Positions 6,885-15,306 of a DNA stretch of 49,032 nt are shown here, piece after piece. Numbering within the stretch: position 1 is the first letter of the stretch; each line of letters begins with the position of its first letter. Source of the stretch: Spirochaetales bacterium. Lineage in GTDB: Bacteria > Spirochaetota > Spirochaetia > DSM-2461. The translations under genes and the position numbers were made by a program. The stretch spans positions 1 through 49,032 of the forward strand of contig JAQQAP010000010.1 in NCBI GenBank assembly GCA_028533045.1. The letters run 5' to 3'. The notes beneath the pieces were generated by a model that had not been told where the DNA came from, did not search any database, and saw nothing but the letters and a program-made list of their open reading frames with translations.

Positions 6885-8302
6885 AGGACAGCTCCTATTT
6901 AAGGGGCCACCGCTGCTTTCGCGACCTTAAAGCGGCGCCCGGGGAGGAGCTAACAGCTCTTTTCTCTGTTTTTCGCGGCTCCCCCGGGGCCTGCCTCATC
7001 CCCCAGGGAAGCCCGGTGGAAGGGCTCTACCTCATAGAAAAGGGCCTCCTCAAAGAGAAAAAGCCGGACGGCACGGAACAGCTCTACTCAAGCGGCCACA
7101 TCATAGGGGAGGGGGCTCTCTTTTCCCCCTACGCCGCTTCCTCCACCTTTCTTCTATTGGAAGAGAGTCGTATCCTCTATCTTGACCGGAGCGATTTCTT
7201 CCTTTGGCGGGACCGCCGCCCGGCCAGTCTTAAGCGCCTGAATCTGCCCGGTCAGCTTAAAAAGGCGGGTACAAAGGAAGTCCTGCGGGAGAACAAACTC
7301 TTCTGGCTGGCCAAAACCCTTCCTTCCGCCCTGTTTCCGCCCCTCCTCCTGGCCCGGATTTTTCTGCGCCGCCGCAACGGGGTTTTTATTGAAGGGGACA
7401 GGCTGGAACTGCGCTACTTTCGCTGGAAGGCCCTTAAAAATACCAATCTTACCATCCCCCTGGAGCAGATTCAGTCTGTGGAAACTCTCCAAAAGGGTTT
7501 ACTCTCCCGGATTATGAAAACGGGCCACCTGCTGGTCCGGGTAAACGGGACGGAGGGCCACGTGCTGGTCAAAAACATCCCCTCCCCCCACAAGGAACAG
7601 GACCGGATTCTGGCTCTCAAACGGCGCTATATAGAAGCGGCCCAGGCCCGGAAGCACAGCAAAATCCGCCGTGACATAGCCCGCTGGATACAGAAGGAGA
7701 AGGGAATCGACCTCTTGGAAAAGGGAGGCGCGAGTCCACAGAAGAGCTCCCTTTCCGAGGCGGTCTTTGGGAAGTCAGTCTTTGTCCTCTTTAAACTGAT
7801 TTGGTGGGAGCTGATTCTGGCCGCCGCCTGTGGGGCCCTCTTTGTTTGGGGAAGGCTGAATGAAGCTGACTGGACCGTGCTGCCCCTCATTGCCCTGGGA
7901 GCCCTTCTTCTCTATATGACCTATCATGGGGTGGACTGGGCCAACGACCTCTACCGCGTGAAGGGGGGCATGCTTCTCGATGTAAACCGCAAGCCCCTGG
8001 GGAAGGAGAAGTCCCAACGTCAGGCAGAACTCACCGCCATTCAGAACGTCATTGCCGAGCAAAAGGGGCTCTGGGCCAACCTTTTTGATTATGGGGACGT
8101 GAAAATCATCCTCCCCGGTTCGGAAGGGGGTATACTCTGGGAGGGAATTAAGAGCCCCGGCCGGGTGCAGGAGAGAATCCTCAGGGAGCGTAAGGCCTGG
8201 ATAGAAGCCCAGGAGGAGGGGGAGCGCCAGTCCCAGCAGGAGGACATGATGCTTTACTACCGCTACATCTCTCAAGAATTGTCCGAAAAAAACCGATCTT
8301 GA
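6881..8302 (+). CDS. Cyclic-nucleotide-binding and PH-like domain membrane protein
   Basis: A 473-residue protein. Residues about 10-110 form a cyclic-nucleotide-binding beta barrel (GSPVEGLYLIEKGLLKE, then GHIIGEGALFSPYAASST). A hydrophobic stretch follows at about 140-160, then a bacterial PH-like (DUF304-type) domain (about 165-245; LTIPLEQIQSVETLQKG). Two transmembrane helices lie at about 303-355 (ELILAAACGALFVW; LPLIALGALLLYM), and a second PH-like segment at about 365-440 (KSQRQAELTAIQNVIAEQKG). The phosphate-binding cassette Arg of canonical cAMP receptors is not obvious, so ligand binding is uncertain. GTG start, 4-base overlap with the pseudouridine synthase. The role is unknown; membrane sensing is a guess. 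Confidence 0.7.
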   Translation: MKDSSYLRGHRCFRDLKAAPGEELTALFSVFRGSPGACLIPQGSPVEGLYLIEKGLLKEKKPDGTEQLYSSGHIIGEGALFSPYAASSTFLLLEESRILYLDRSDFFLWRDRRPASLKRLNLPGQLKKAGTKEVLRENKLFWLAKTLPSALFPPLLLARIFLRRRNGVFIEGDRLELRYFRWKALKNTNLTIPLEQIQSVETLQKGLLSRIMKTGHLLVRVNGTEGHVLVKNIPSPHKEQDRILALKRRYIEAAQARKHSKIRRDIARWIQKEKGIDLLEKGGASPQKSSLSEAVFGKSVFVLFKLIWWELILAAACGALFVWGRLNEADWTVLPLIALGALLLYMTYHGVDWANDLYRVKGGMLLDVNRKPLGKEKSQRQAELTAIQNVIAEQKGLWANLFDYGDVKIILPGSEGGILWEGIKSPGRVQERILRERKAWIEAQEEGERQSQQEDMMLYYRYISQELSEKNRS

Positions 8303-8306
8303 TAGC

Positions 8307-9860
8307 ATGAAAAGAGCTTTATTTTTAATTGGTATAAATTTCCTTCTCATCTCTCTGGGGGCGGAAGAAGTCCGCTGGTTCCGGACGGTTCAGTTTGACA
8401 GTTACGACCGGGTTTACGGGGTCCGTTCCATTGACGAACGGGAGAGCGCCCAGGTGAACTGCTACCGGTTTACCCTGGATGAAGCCGGTGCGCCCGTTCT
8501 TATTGAGTATGTGAACAGGGGAAAAGCTCTCGACGCCCCCGTACGGGATGTGCTTCGTATGGAAATCTCCTACGGCGAAGGGTTCCGGGAGAGGATTAAT
8601 CTGACCCGGTCCGGACAGCCTGCGGCGGACTCACAGGGCGTTTACCGCTACCGGCTTATCCTCGATTCGGAAGGAACCCCGGCCGCCTCTTTTAACTACG
8701 ACCGCTACGGCAATCTTTTCCCGGACCACGCAGGAATCTCTTCCCGCCGTTGGGAACGGGACGAAGAGGGCCGCATCAGCTCCATCATGTACCTGGACCG
8801 CTACGGCGCCCGTATTGCCAATGAGGAGGGCGTTTGGGAGGAGCGGCGCTTCTATGACTCCGCCTCCCGCCTAAGCGAAGTGGTTTCCCTTAACAAGGAT
8901 CTCCTGCCCCTGGGCGGTGTTCAATACCGATGGGACGGGGAAAATAACCTCACAGAAGAAATTATCCTTAACGCCGCCCTTGACAGGGGGGCCGATTTAA
9001 TGGGAATCTCCCGCATAGCCCGGAGCTGGGACCGAATGGGAAATTGCCTGACCGTCCAGTACTACAACGAAGGGGACGAGCCCACCAACGACGAGAACGG
9101 TGTGGCCTCCTATCTTTACGGCTATGACGAATGGGGCAACCCCGTTCTGGAAGAGCGTTACGGCGCCGACGGGGAACCGACTTCGGCCCGGGACGGCATT
9201 TTTCGCATTGACTGGATTGCCTACGATCAGGGCCGCGTTCTGGAAAGAAACTACTACGACCATGAGGGACAGCCCGTTTCCGATGAATGGGGCGCTTCCT
9301 CCTGCCGCTGGGTGATCGACGAAGCGGGACTGGTAAGGGAAGAGAAATACTACGGCCCGGACAACGACCTGATTCAGGATCGTTGGGGCATTGCCATTTA
9401 CCAGTGGGACTACGATGAAGCGGGAAACCGCATTGAAGGACGCTGCTATAACGACTGGGAAAGTCTGGCTCTCGATACCCGTAATATTGCCGTGTACCGT
9501 TGGGACTACGACGAAGAGGGCCGCATGACCGGGGAGCACCATTACAACGCTTCCGGCGAACTGAGCGAGGACTCCCAGGGAATCGCCCGGCTGACCTGGG
9601 CCTACGACGGCGAGGGCAATCGGATTCTTCAGGAACAGTACGGCCTTTACGGGCAGCTTAGGGCGGACCACAACGGGGTGGCCGTTTACAAATGGAACTA
9701 TGACCGCTACGGCAACCTGCTGGAGGAATCCTACGGCGGTATTGACGGGCAGTCCATAGAAAACAAGGGGGGCGTGGCATTGTCCCGCTGGGAATACGAC
9801 GAGGACGGTATGCCCCTGGCCTCCCTCACACTAGATAGGAATAACGAAGTACGTGAATAA
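8307..9860 (+). CDS. Exported protein of tandem 32-residue YD/RHS-like repeats
   Basis: A 517-residue protein with a signal peptide (MKRALFLIGINFLLISLGAE) and then about a dozen tandem repeats of 32 residues. Adjacent units begin IAIYQWDYDEAGNR, IAVYRWDYDEEGR and IARLTWAYDGEGNR, each ending around a second aromatic (Y....G). The pattern resembles short YD/RHS-type repeats, but no RHS core, autoproteolysis motif or toxin tip is present. The protein is most likely periplasmic or surface-exposed and beta-rich; the function is unknown. It begins 4 bases after the previous stop, and its last 8 bases overlap the rlmL start, so it is embedded in an otherwise RNA-modification operon. Confidence 0.7.
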   Translation: MKRALFLIGINFLLISLGAEEVRWFRTVQFDSYDRVYGVRSIDERESAQVNCYRFTLDEAGAPVLIEYVNRGKALDAPVRDVLRMEISYGEGFRERINLTRSGQPAADSQGVYRYRLILDSEGTPAASFNYDRYGNLFPDHAGISSRRWERDEEGRISSIMYLDRYGARIANEEGVWEERRFYDSASRLSEVVSLNKDLLPLGGVQYRWDGENNLTEEIILNAALDRGADLMGISRIARSWDRMGNCLTVQYYNEGDEPTNDENGVASYLYGYDEWGNPVLEERYGADGEPTSARDGIFRIDWIAYDQGRVLERNYYDHEGQPVSDEWGASSCRWVIDEAGLVREEKYYGPDNDLIQDRWGIAIYQWDYDEAGNRIEGRCYNDWESLALDTRNIAVYRWDYDEEGRMTGEHHYNASGELSEDSQGIARLTWAYDGEGNRILQEQYGLYGQLRADHNGVAVYKWNYDRYGNLLEESYGGIDGQSIENKGGVALSRWEYDEDGMPLASLTLDRNNEVRE

Positions 9861-11991
9861 ATATTTTGCCGCCTGTCCCAGGCACGTGGAAGATCTGGCC
9901 GCCGCAGAAGCGGAGCAAGCCGGTGCATCGGAAGTTAAAGTCACCCGGGGGGGAGTCTCTTTCCAGGGGGATTTGGCTGTGGGTTACCGATTTTGTCTCT
10001 GGACCCGGGTGGCCTCCCGTCTCCTGTGGGAGATTGGCTCTCGGGAACTGGAATCGGAAGAGGCCTTTTATAAGGAACTCTCCCGGTGGACCTGGGAAGA
10101 ACTTTTTACGGCGGACGACGGTTTTGTTTGTAACATCACCGGGACGGGACAGGGCCCTTTTTCAGACCGATTTGCCCTCCTTAAACTTAAAGACGCCATT
10201 GTGGACCGGTTCCGGGAACAGACGGGACAGCGCCCTTCGGTGGACAGGGAAAATCCCTCTGTTAAGGTGGAGTGCCACCGAAAAAACAATACTTACAGTT
10301 TTTACCTGGATTTCTCCGGGGACAGCCTTCATAAACGGGGCTATCGTCTGAATAAGGGAGGAGCGGCCCTGCGGGAGAACACCGCTGCCGCTCTGCTTCT
10401 CCGCTCCGGCTGGAACGGCCCCACCGACCGGGCCTTTCTGGACCCCATGTGCGGTTCGGGAACCCTCTGTATCGAAGCGGCCATGATCGCCTCCGACCGG
10501 GCCCCCGCTCTGGAACGGACCCGCTGGGGTTTTAGAGGCTGGAAGGGCCATTCGGAAGAGCTTTGGCAGGGGATTCTGGAAGAGGCGCGGCAGCGTTTTG
10601 AAGCGGCCCGGACTAAAATCGGTCCCATTCAGGGCTACGACAAAGACGAAGATGTGGTGCGTATGGCTCGGTCCAACTTTAACCGGAGTGGTATGAAAGG
10701 TGTCCGGTTCGACACCATGCCCATAGAAAAGCTTAAAGTGCAAAATAACCTTAAGGATAAGGTCGGCCTTATCGCCACCAATCCCCCCTACGGAATCCGT
10801 CTGGAAGAGAGGGTGGGGCTGGAAGGGCTCTATCGCCGGCTGGGTGTCTTTTTTACGGAGCAGCTTCCCCACTGGCAGCTCTCCCTCATCACCCCGGACA
10901 AGGAACTGGGTGTGGCCCTGCAGATTCGCTCCTTTAGGGAAAACAAGCTGGATAACGGGGGGCTTCCCTGTCTGGTACTCCACTTTCAGGAGCCCGAAAA
11001 GAACAGCCTCGTTCAGGTTCTTAGCCCCCAGGCGGAGCAGTTTAAAAATCGCCTGGCCAAAAACCTTAAACGGCTAGGGAAATGGGCCCGGAAAAACAAC
11101 GTGACCAGCTACCGTCTCTACGACGCGGACCTGCCCGACTACAACTTTGCCCTGGACTGGTACGAGGGCAGTTGGATTCACTTCCAGGAGTACGCTCCCA
11201 CGGTCCGCATAGACCAGGCCAAGGCGGAGAAACGGGTGCGCGAAGGTATCGCCGCCATCTGTTCCGTTTTGGAGATTGAACGGTCCGCTGTCTTTGTCAA
11301 AACCCGTCGCCGACAAAGGGGCAGCACCCAGTATGTGAAGGGCGAAAACCGTCAGAAACGCACCCCCGTCGAGGAAGGGGATAAGCTGATTGCCCGGGAG
11401 TCGGGCTCTCTCTTTCTCCTGAATCTCACCGATTATGTGGATACGGGCCTCTTCCTGGACCATCGCCCCGTGCGAAAATGGATTCGCGACAACAGCGAGG
11501 GGAAGGACTTTCTGAACCTCTTTGCCTACACCGGAAGCGCCACCGTTCTGGCCGCCGCCGGGGGGGCTAAATCGACCACCACCGTGGACGGTATGAAAAC
11601 CTACACCGCCTGGACCAAGGAGAATATGGCCTTTAACAAGCTTACCGGGGAGGAGCACCGCTTCTTTACGGAGGACTGTTTTACCTGGCTCGAACGGGAA
11701 AGGTCCCAGTACGATTTAATCTTTCTGGACCCGCCCACCTTCTCCAACAGCAAGGGAAAGAAGACCACCTTTGATATTCAAAAGGACCACGTGCGACTTA
11801 TCGAACTGACCCTCAAGTGCCTCAGGCCGGGAGGAACGCTTATCTTTTCCAATAATTTCCGAAAGTTTGAACTGGAATTCAGCTCGGACAAGTATGATAT
11901 AAAGGAAGTGACCTCCTGGAGTGTGCCGGAGGACTTTAAGAACACCAAGGGCATTCACCGCTGTTGGTTTATCTCCTGTCCCGGCAAATAG
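9853..11991 (+). CDS. rlmL: Bifunctional 23S rRNA methyltransferase RlmKL
   Basis: A 712-residue enzyme of almost the same length as the E. coli protein (702). In that family the N-terminal half makes m2G2445 and the C-terminal half m7G2069 in 23S rRNA. A THUMP RNA-binding region occupies about 45-155 and the first SAM-dependent domain about 160-390 (DPMCGSGTLCIEAAM; catalytic NPPYG near 310). The second methyltransferase domain, about 520-712, has LNLFAYTGSATVLAAAGGA and the DPPTFSNSK motif near 626. GTG start overlapping the previous gene by 8 bases. Its last 23 bases overlap the 3' end of the convergent zinc-ribbon gene. Confidence 0.93.
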   Translation: MNKYFAACPRHVEDLAAAEAEQAGASEVKVTRGGVSFQGDLAVGYRFCLWTRVASRLLWEIGSRELESEEAFYKELSRWTWEELFTADDGFVCNITGTGQGPFSDRFALLKLKDAIVDRFREQTGQRPSVDRENPSVKVECHRKNNTYSFYLDFSGDSLHKRGYRLNKGGAALRENTAAALLLRSGWNGPTDRAFLDPMCGSGTLCIEAAMIASDRAPALERTRWGFRGWKGHSEELWQGILEEARQRFEAARTKIGPIQGYDKDEDVVRMARSNFNRSGMKGVRFDTMPIEKLKVQNNLKDKVGLIATNPPYGIRLEERVGLEGLYRRLGVFFTEQLPHWQLSLITPDKELGVALQIRSFRENKLDNGGLPCLVLHFQEPEKNSLVQVLSPQAEQFKNRLAKNLKRLGKWARKNNVTSYRLYDADLPDYNFALDWYEGSWIHFQEYAPTVRIDQAKAEKRVREGIAAICSVLEIERSAVFVKTRRRQRGSTQYVKGENRQKRTPVEEGDKLIARESGSLFLLNLTDYVDTGLFLDHRPVRKWIRDNSEGKDFLNLFAYTGSATVLAAAGGAKSTTTVDGMKTYTAWTKENMAFNKLTGEEHRFFTEDCFTWLERERSQYDLIFLDPPTFSNSKGKKTTFDIQKDHVRLIELTLKCLRPGGTLIFSNNFRKFELEFSSDKYDIKEVTSWSVPEDFKNTKGIHRCWFISCPGK

Positions 11992-12391
11992 TACAGCCCA
12001 GCACATGAACCTGTGTCTTGCCCGGTTTCTCAAAGACCCGGGCAATGACGTAGTCCTTGGGGCCAAGGGTCTCGTGGCAAAAGGGGCAGATTCTCCCGCT
12101 GCCGCCCCGTCCTCCCTCGTCGGGATGGCCCTGGTAGCAGTGGGGGCAGCCAAATATATGCATCATTCCGTCCGGTTTTCCCGGATAGAGGTGGGAATGG
12201 ACCTTTTCTCCCTTTTCGAGCCACTGGCCGCAGAGGGGGCATTTGGAACCAAAGGCGTTTTTTATAGGGCTTTCCTCTTCCCTAATAATCCATTCGTCCC
12301 GTTTAGGGCTCTTTTTCTTCCCGCTCATCAGAAAAATCAGAATCACAAGAACAAAAAGCAGAAGAATAATTACAGTAATTTCCGTGCCCAT
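11969..12391 (-). CDS. Membrane-anchored zinc-ribbon protein
   Basis: A 140-residue protein with one N-terminal transmembrane helix (residues about 4-22, ITVIILLLFVLVILIFLM) followed by a basic stretch and a cytoplasmic cysteine-rich part. CxxC pairs are visible as CPLCG, CPHC, CPFC and CTIC, each pair separated by about 30 residues, with His residues between them. They fit two treble-clef or zinc-ribbon units. The family is not recognised further and the role is unknown. AAGGA lies about 7 bases before the ATG. The start codon overlaps the 3' end of the upstream DUF4105-like gene by 22 bases, so the two are probably co-transcribed; the stop overlaps rlmL convergently. Confidence 0.75.
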   Translation of the reverse strand: MGTEITVIILLLFVLVILIFLMSGKKKSPKRDEWIIREEESPIKNAFGSKCPLCGQWLEKGEKVHSHLYPGKPDGMMHIFGCPHCYQGHPDEGGRGGSGRICPFCHETLGPKDYVIARVFEKPGKTQVHVLGCTICRDRR

Positions 12392-13614
12392 GGGTATGTC
12401 CTTACAGGGGGTGTTTTCAAATATCTAACGAGTTGGGCCCCCACCGTTCCCTGTGCCAGGGCAAGGGGCAGGAAGAGGGCCACAATGGCGCCGTTATCCT
12501 GATTTATTCCGGGAAGGTTTTGACCAAGGAGGGCCAGGATAATCAGTCCCAGCTGAATATCCCAGAATCTTTCGTAACGGCCCGCTGCTTCAAGACTTTT
12601 CCCGTATGCAAAGGAGGGCCTTAAAGCTCCCAGGAGAACGGGGCAGGCAATAAGGGCGTTCAGGTTGGCCAGGGTTACGTGATGATCCGTAAAAAACATC
12701 ATAAAACAGAGGAAGAGCCCGGGAACGGCCACGGCTATGACGGTTAAGAAGCGCCAGAGGGCCCAGAGGGCCGGTCTTTTTTCTGTTCGTAAAATCAGGG
12801 TAATAAAGAAAAGGATCATTCCCCACAGAAACGCTGCTCCCATACGGGGAAAGGGTTCCTCCGGTATGAAGGGCCGAATTCCGTCCTGGTTCTCTTTGAA
12901 TTCCTTTACGAAAGCCTCTCCGTTGGGACGGGTATGATTTTGAACAAAGAGTTCCAGTTCGTTGGGTAGGAAGAGGGCGTCCCAGTAGCTGATAGGCCTG
13001 TCTATGGTGGAGCCCTGGAGAAAGTTAAGGAGCATGTAGGGCCAGAAGGGGCGGATAAAGCGGTTTGCCTGGTCCCGGAAGCTCAAAGCGTATTCAGGGG
13101 TGTTTTCCCGAATTTCTCCTCCCATGGCTTCGTCCAGCACATCCCTTACCCGGGTGGAGCAGTTATCTTCGTAGTGATGGTAAAGATAGGTTCTGTTCTC
13201 TCTTTTAATCCCTTCTTCAAGGATTTGATAAACCCTTTCTTTTTCGTCATTTGTCAGATTTAATTCGTAGGTATGCACCCAGCGGTCAAAGAACTTGAGG
13301 TAACGCAGGTAGGGCTCTGTTTTGGAACGGATCTTGAGGTAGTAGAGCCTGCCCATGGCAAAGTTCCTGTAAAAGTTCTCTTCCTCAAAGGAGAAGTTCC
13401 CAAAGTCATAGAAATAGGAGGTCTTTTTTCGTGTGTTTTCTATCACAAGGCCTATATGCCCCCACCAGACATAGAGGGGATGCCCCGGTCCGATAATCAT
13501 TAGGGATATCTTTATATCTTCCCCTTTTGCGGTGGGCGCGGCCGAAAGAAATAGGGGAGAAATAAACAGGTATACAGCCATCAAGATCAAAAGTCGCCGT
13601 TGGGAAATGGACAT
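12370..13614 (-). CDS. DUF4105 (Lnb N-terminal-like) exported membrane protein
   Basis: A 414-residue protein. The start at 13614 is chosen because it gives a proper signal peptide (MSISQRRLLILMAVYLFISP); the frame is open further upstream but that part looks non-coding. The periplasmic domain, about 30-250, carries the DUF4105 signature: GPGHPLYVWWGHIGLVIE with its conserved His, a NFAMGRLYYL segment and the DNCSTRVRDVLD motif. This fold resembles an NlpC/P60-like papain superfamily domain with Cys and His. The C-terminal third has about four transmembrane helices. The function is unknown, and a hydrolase role is only suggested by the conserved Cys/His. The 3' end overlaps the zinc-ribbon gene by 22 bases. 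Confidence 0.75.
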   Translation of the reverse strand: MSISQRRLLILMAVYLFISPLFLSAAPTAKGEDIKISLMIIGPGHPLYVWWGHIGLVIENTRKKTSYFYDFGNFSFEEENFYRNFAMGRLYYLKIRSKTEPYLRYLKFFDRWVHTYELNLTNDEKERVYQILEEGIKRENRTYLYHHYEDNCSTRVRDVLDEAMGGEIRENTPEYALSFRDQANRFIRPFWPYMLLNFLQGSTIDRPISYWDALFLPNELELFVQNHTRPNGEAFVKEFKENQDGIRPFIPEEPFPRMGAAFLWGMILFFITLILRTEKRPALWALWRFLTVIAVAVPGLFLCFMMFFTDHHVTLANLNALIACPVLLGALRPSFAYGKSLEAAGRYERFWDIQLGLIILALLGQNLPGINQDNGAIVALFLPLALAQGTVGAQLVRYLKTPPVRTYPWARKLL

Positions 13615-13720
13615 GGCTACAGAATAAAAGAACTGGCCCCTCCTGTCTATATAAAAGAGGGGAAATAGACCTTCACCGAGGCTACAGCGAAAAAAAAGTG
13701 AAAAAAAAGGATCAATTGTC

Positions 13721-13748
13721 TCGACTTCTTGGAGGAAAGTGCTATAAT
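13721..13748 (+). promoter_or_regulatory. Sigma-70-type promoter of the histone-like gene
   Basis: The -35-like TCGACT (13721-13726) and a perfect TATAAT (13743-13748) are separated by 16 bases. Transcription would begin near 13755, giving a leader of about 53 bases before the ATG at 13808. Confidence 0.6.
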
Positions 13749-13807
13749 CTATGGAGAGCAACCCGGCCGGGTTGTTTTTAATTGTAATGATAAGGAGATT
13801 TTTATCT

Positions 13808-13993
13808 ATGGCCGAAAAGGAAACATTGGTTATTGCATCCAAAGTAAAAAATTACATTAAGGCTACCGGCGACATGAAGTGTTCCGCCAAAGTAATCGAC
13901 ATTCTTTCTGACAAAATCAGAGAAATGTGTGATGAAGCTATTGAGTCCGCTCAGAACGCAAAAAGAAAAACTGTTCAGGATAAGGACTTCTAA
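13808..13993 (+). CDS. Single-histone-fold protein (bacterial histone candidate)
   Basis: A 61-residue basic/acidic protein with a minimal histone fold. Helix 1 covers about 4-20 (LVIASKVKNYIK) and helix 2 about 25-50 (SAKVIDILSDKIREMCDEAI). The loop-2 motif RKTV at 53-56 is the same R-x-T-V signature found in archaeal histones (GRKTV) and in known bacterial histones. A very short third helix starts at DKDF. The closest family known to me is the short bacterial histones described in Bdellovibrio and Leptospira; the function would be DNA binding in the nucleoid. ATG 13808 has AAGGAG 10 bases upstream; the frame is open upstream but not convincing. It is monocistronic, with its own promoter and terminator. 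Confidence 0.8.
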   Translation: MAEKETLVIASKVKNYIKATGDMKCSAKVIDILSDKIREMCDEAIESAQNAKRKTVQDKDF

Positions 13994-14019
13994 GTATCTC
14001 CCTAACTTGTTTTTTTAAT

Positions 14020-14047
14020 AAAAGCTGCCCGCCGAGGCAGCTTTTTT
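14020..14047. terminator. Bidirectional intrinsic terminator
   Basis: A stem AAAAGCTGCC / GGCAGCTTTT with a 6-base loop has a T-tract on the plus side and A-tract-derived Ts on the minus side. It serves the histone-like gene and the convergent TPR gene, whose stop codon overlaps its right flank. Confidence 0.88.
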
Positions 14048-14612
14048 AATCCCATCCCAAATCCATTTTAATCATATTTACCACCGTATCCCGGTGGATC
14101 TCTTCGGGTATATCCATCTGTAAAAGGTTTTCCATGGTTTCCCGCGCTTCCTTACGATTGTTAAATTCTCTGTGTACATAGGAGAGGGCGTAGAGGGTGC
14201 GGTAATCGCCGGGGCTCATATCCAGGGCCTGCTTGAGCATGTTATAGCCCATTTCCCGTTCTCCCTTTACCCCAAAAAGCACTCCCATATTTCGTAAGAC
14301 CGAGGGATTTTCCGGTGCCAGCTTTTGGGCTTGCCTAAAATATCGGTAGGCGGCGGAGTAATCCTTGCGCCTAAAATAGGCACAGCCTAAGGCTTCCCAG
14401 GCCCGGGGATTGTCATTGTAACGTCCTGTGTAGTATTCGAGGGCTTTGATTGCTTTTATATTATCTCCCGTCTCTGTGTAGGCAATTCCAATATTGCAAA
14501 TGGCCTCCGCATCGTCCGGATTTTGCTCCAGTATCAGTTCCAGGATTTCCAGGGCTTTATGGTACTCTCCCGTCTGCATATAACTTTCGGCGTCTTTCAT
14601 GGATATCATCAT
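14046..14612 (-). CDS. Tetratricopeptide-repeat protein
   Basis: A 188-residue protein made almost entirely of about five TPR units. Examples are YHKALEILELILEQNPDDAE, NIKAIKALEYYTGRYNDNPR, YSAAYRYFRQAQKLAPENPS and EMGYNMLKQALDMSPGDY, all with the usual small residue and Pro spacing. No signal peptide is seen, so it is probably a cytoplasmic protein-protein interaction scaffold. The partner is unknown. There is no clear ribosome binding site before either ATG (14612 or the in-frame one at 14600), so the start is approximate. It converges on the histone-like gene with a shared terminator. Confidence 0.8.
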   Translation of the reverse strand: MMISMKDAESYMQTGEYHKALEILELILEQNPDDAEAICNIGIAYTETGDNIKAIKALEYYTGRYNDNPRAWEALGCAYFRRKDYSAAYRYFRQAQKLAPENPSVLRNMGVLFGVKGEREMGYNMLKQALDMSPGDYRTLYALSYVHREFNNRKEARETMENLLQMDIPEEIHRDTVVNMIKMDLGWD

Positions 14613-14663
14613 GGTTACATTATCGAAGGATTTTGGGGAGAATGAAGAAATTAATTGTTTTTT

Positions 14664-14694
14664 TTGAGGCGAAGGGGAAGAAAATATTTATAAT
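14664..14694 (+). promoter_or_regulatory. Promoter abutting the start codon of the gene at 14701
   Basis: The -35-like TTGAGG (14664-14669) and TATAAT (14689-14694) have a 19-base spacer. The expected start of transcription is at about 14701, the A of the ATG, so the transcript would have essentially no leader. Confidence 0.5.
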
Positions 14695-14700
14695 TAAGGG

Positions 14701-15306
14701 ATGAGACGGACTTTTATGCTGCATTTCATATTACTTTGCTCCCTATTGTACGGGGGGGAGAAGAGCCTTACCTATCTGAATGGCTTCTCCTTTACTAATA
14801 CCATTCTCTACGGCGATGAAGCATGGGACCATCTGGATCAGTTTAGCGTTCATTCGGGAATTATCCTTTCCCAACCCCTTTTAATTGAATCAAAGTACAG
14901 GAACCGGGTACGTTTCCTCTATACCAGTCCCCAATGGGCACAGGTTCGGCAGCTGGACGGGACGAATTACCGAATAAGCAGTGAGGAAGAGGGGTACGGG
15001 GTCAATCTCTTTGCCGGTATGGAAGGCTCTCTTTTACAGGGAAACTCCTTTTTTGATCTCTCCTTTCAGTTTGGTCCGGTTCTGGATTACCAATCCTTTG
15101 CCGATTTTTATATCTGCAACATAGGAGTGGAGAGTAGTGTGGATTGGGAGACGGGGATAGGGAAGCGCTGGTCCTTTGTTTTGGAAGGGGGGCTCTTCTA
15201 CTATTTTTACGGAGTGCACAATGTGGGAGATTATTCCCGGTATAATTACAGTATCAAGCGCGGATGGGGTGCCTCTTTCTTTCCCGGCCTGCGCTACACC
15301 TACTGA
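14701..15306 (+). CDS. Exported hypothetical protein, outer-membrane beta-barrel-like
   Basis: A 201-residue protein with a short signal peptide (MLHFILLCSLLYGGE) and a body rich in alternating aromatic and polar residues: RFLYTSPQWAQVRQL, FFDLSFQFGPVLDY, RWSFVLEGGLFYYFYGV. It ends in LRYTY, a terminal aromatic as in many outer-membrane barrels. This suggests a small 8-strand barrel, but I recognise no family. The ATG directly follows an AAGGG too close to act as a normal ribosome binding site and lies only 6 bases after a TATAAT box. Its 3' end overlaps the convergent gene by 7 bases. Confidence 0.6.
   Translation: MRRTFMLHFILLCSLLYGGEKSLTYLNGFSFTNTILYGDEAWDHLDQFSVHSGIILSQPLLIESKYRNRVRFLYTSPQWAQVRQLDGTNYRISSEEEGYGVNLFAGMEGSLLQGNSFFDLSFQFGPVLDYQSFADFYICNIGVESSVDWETGIGKRWSFVLEGGLFYYFYGVHNVGDYSRYNYSIKRGWGASFFPGLRYTY

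Noticed and set aside
10162..10983. Large minus-strand open frame within rlmL
   Set aside because: Antisense shadow in GC-rich sequence; no start signals, and rlmL is unambiguous.
13751..13807. Longer N-terminus for the histone-like protein
   Set aside because: The frame is open upstream, but it would include the likely transcription start region, lacks a ribosome binding site and adds residues not expected in a histone fold.
13615..13842. Longer N-terminus for the DUF4105-like protein
   Set aside because: It would bury the signal peptide by 76 residues and run through the histone-gene promoter.
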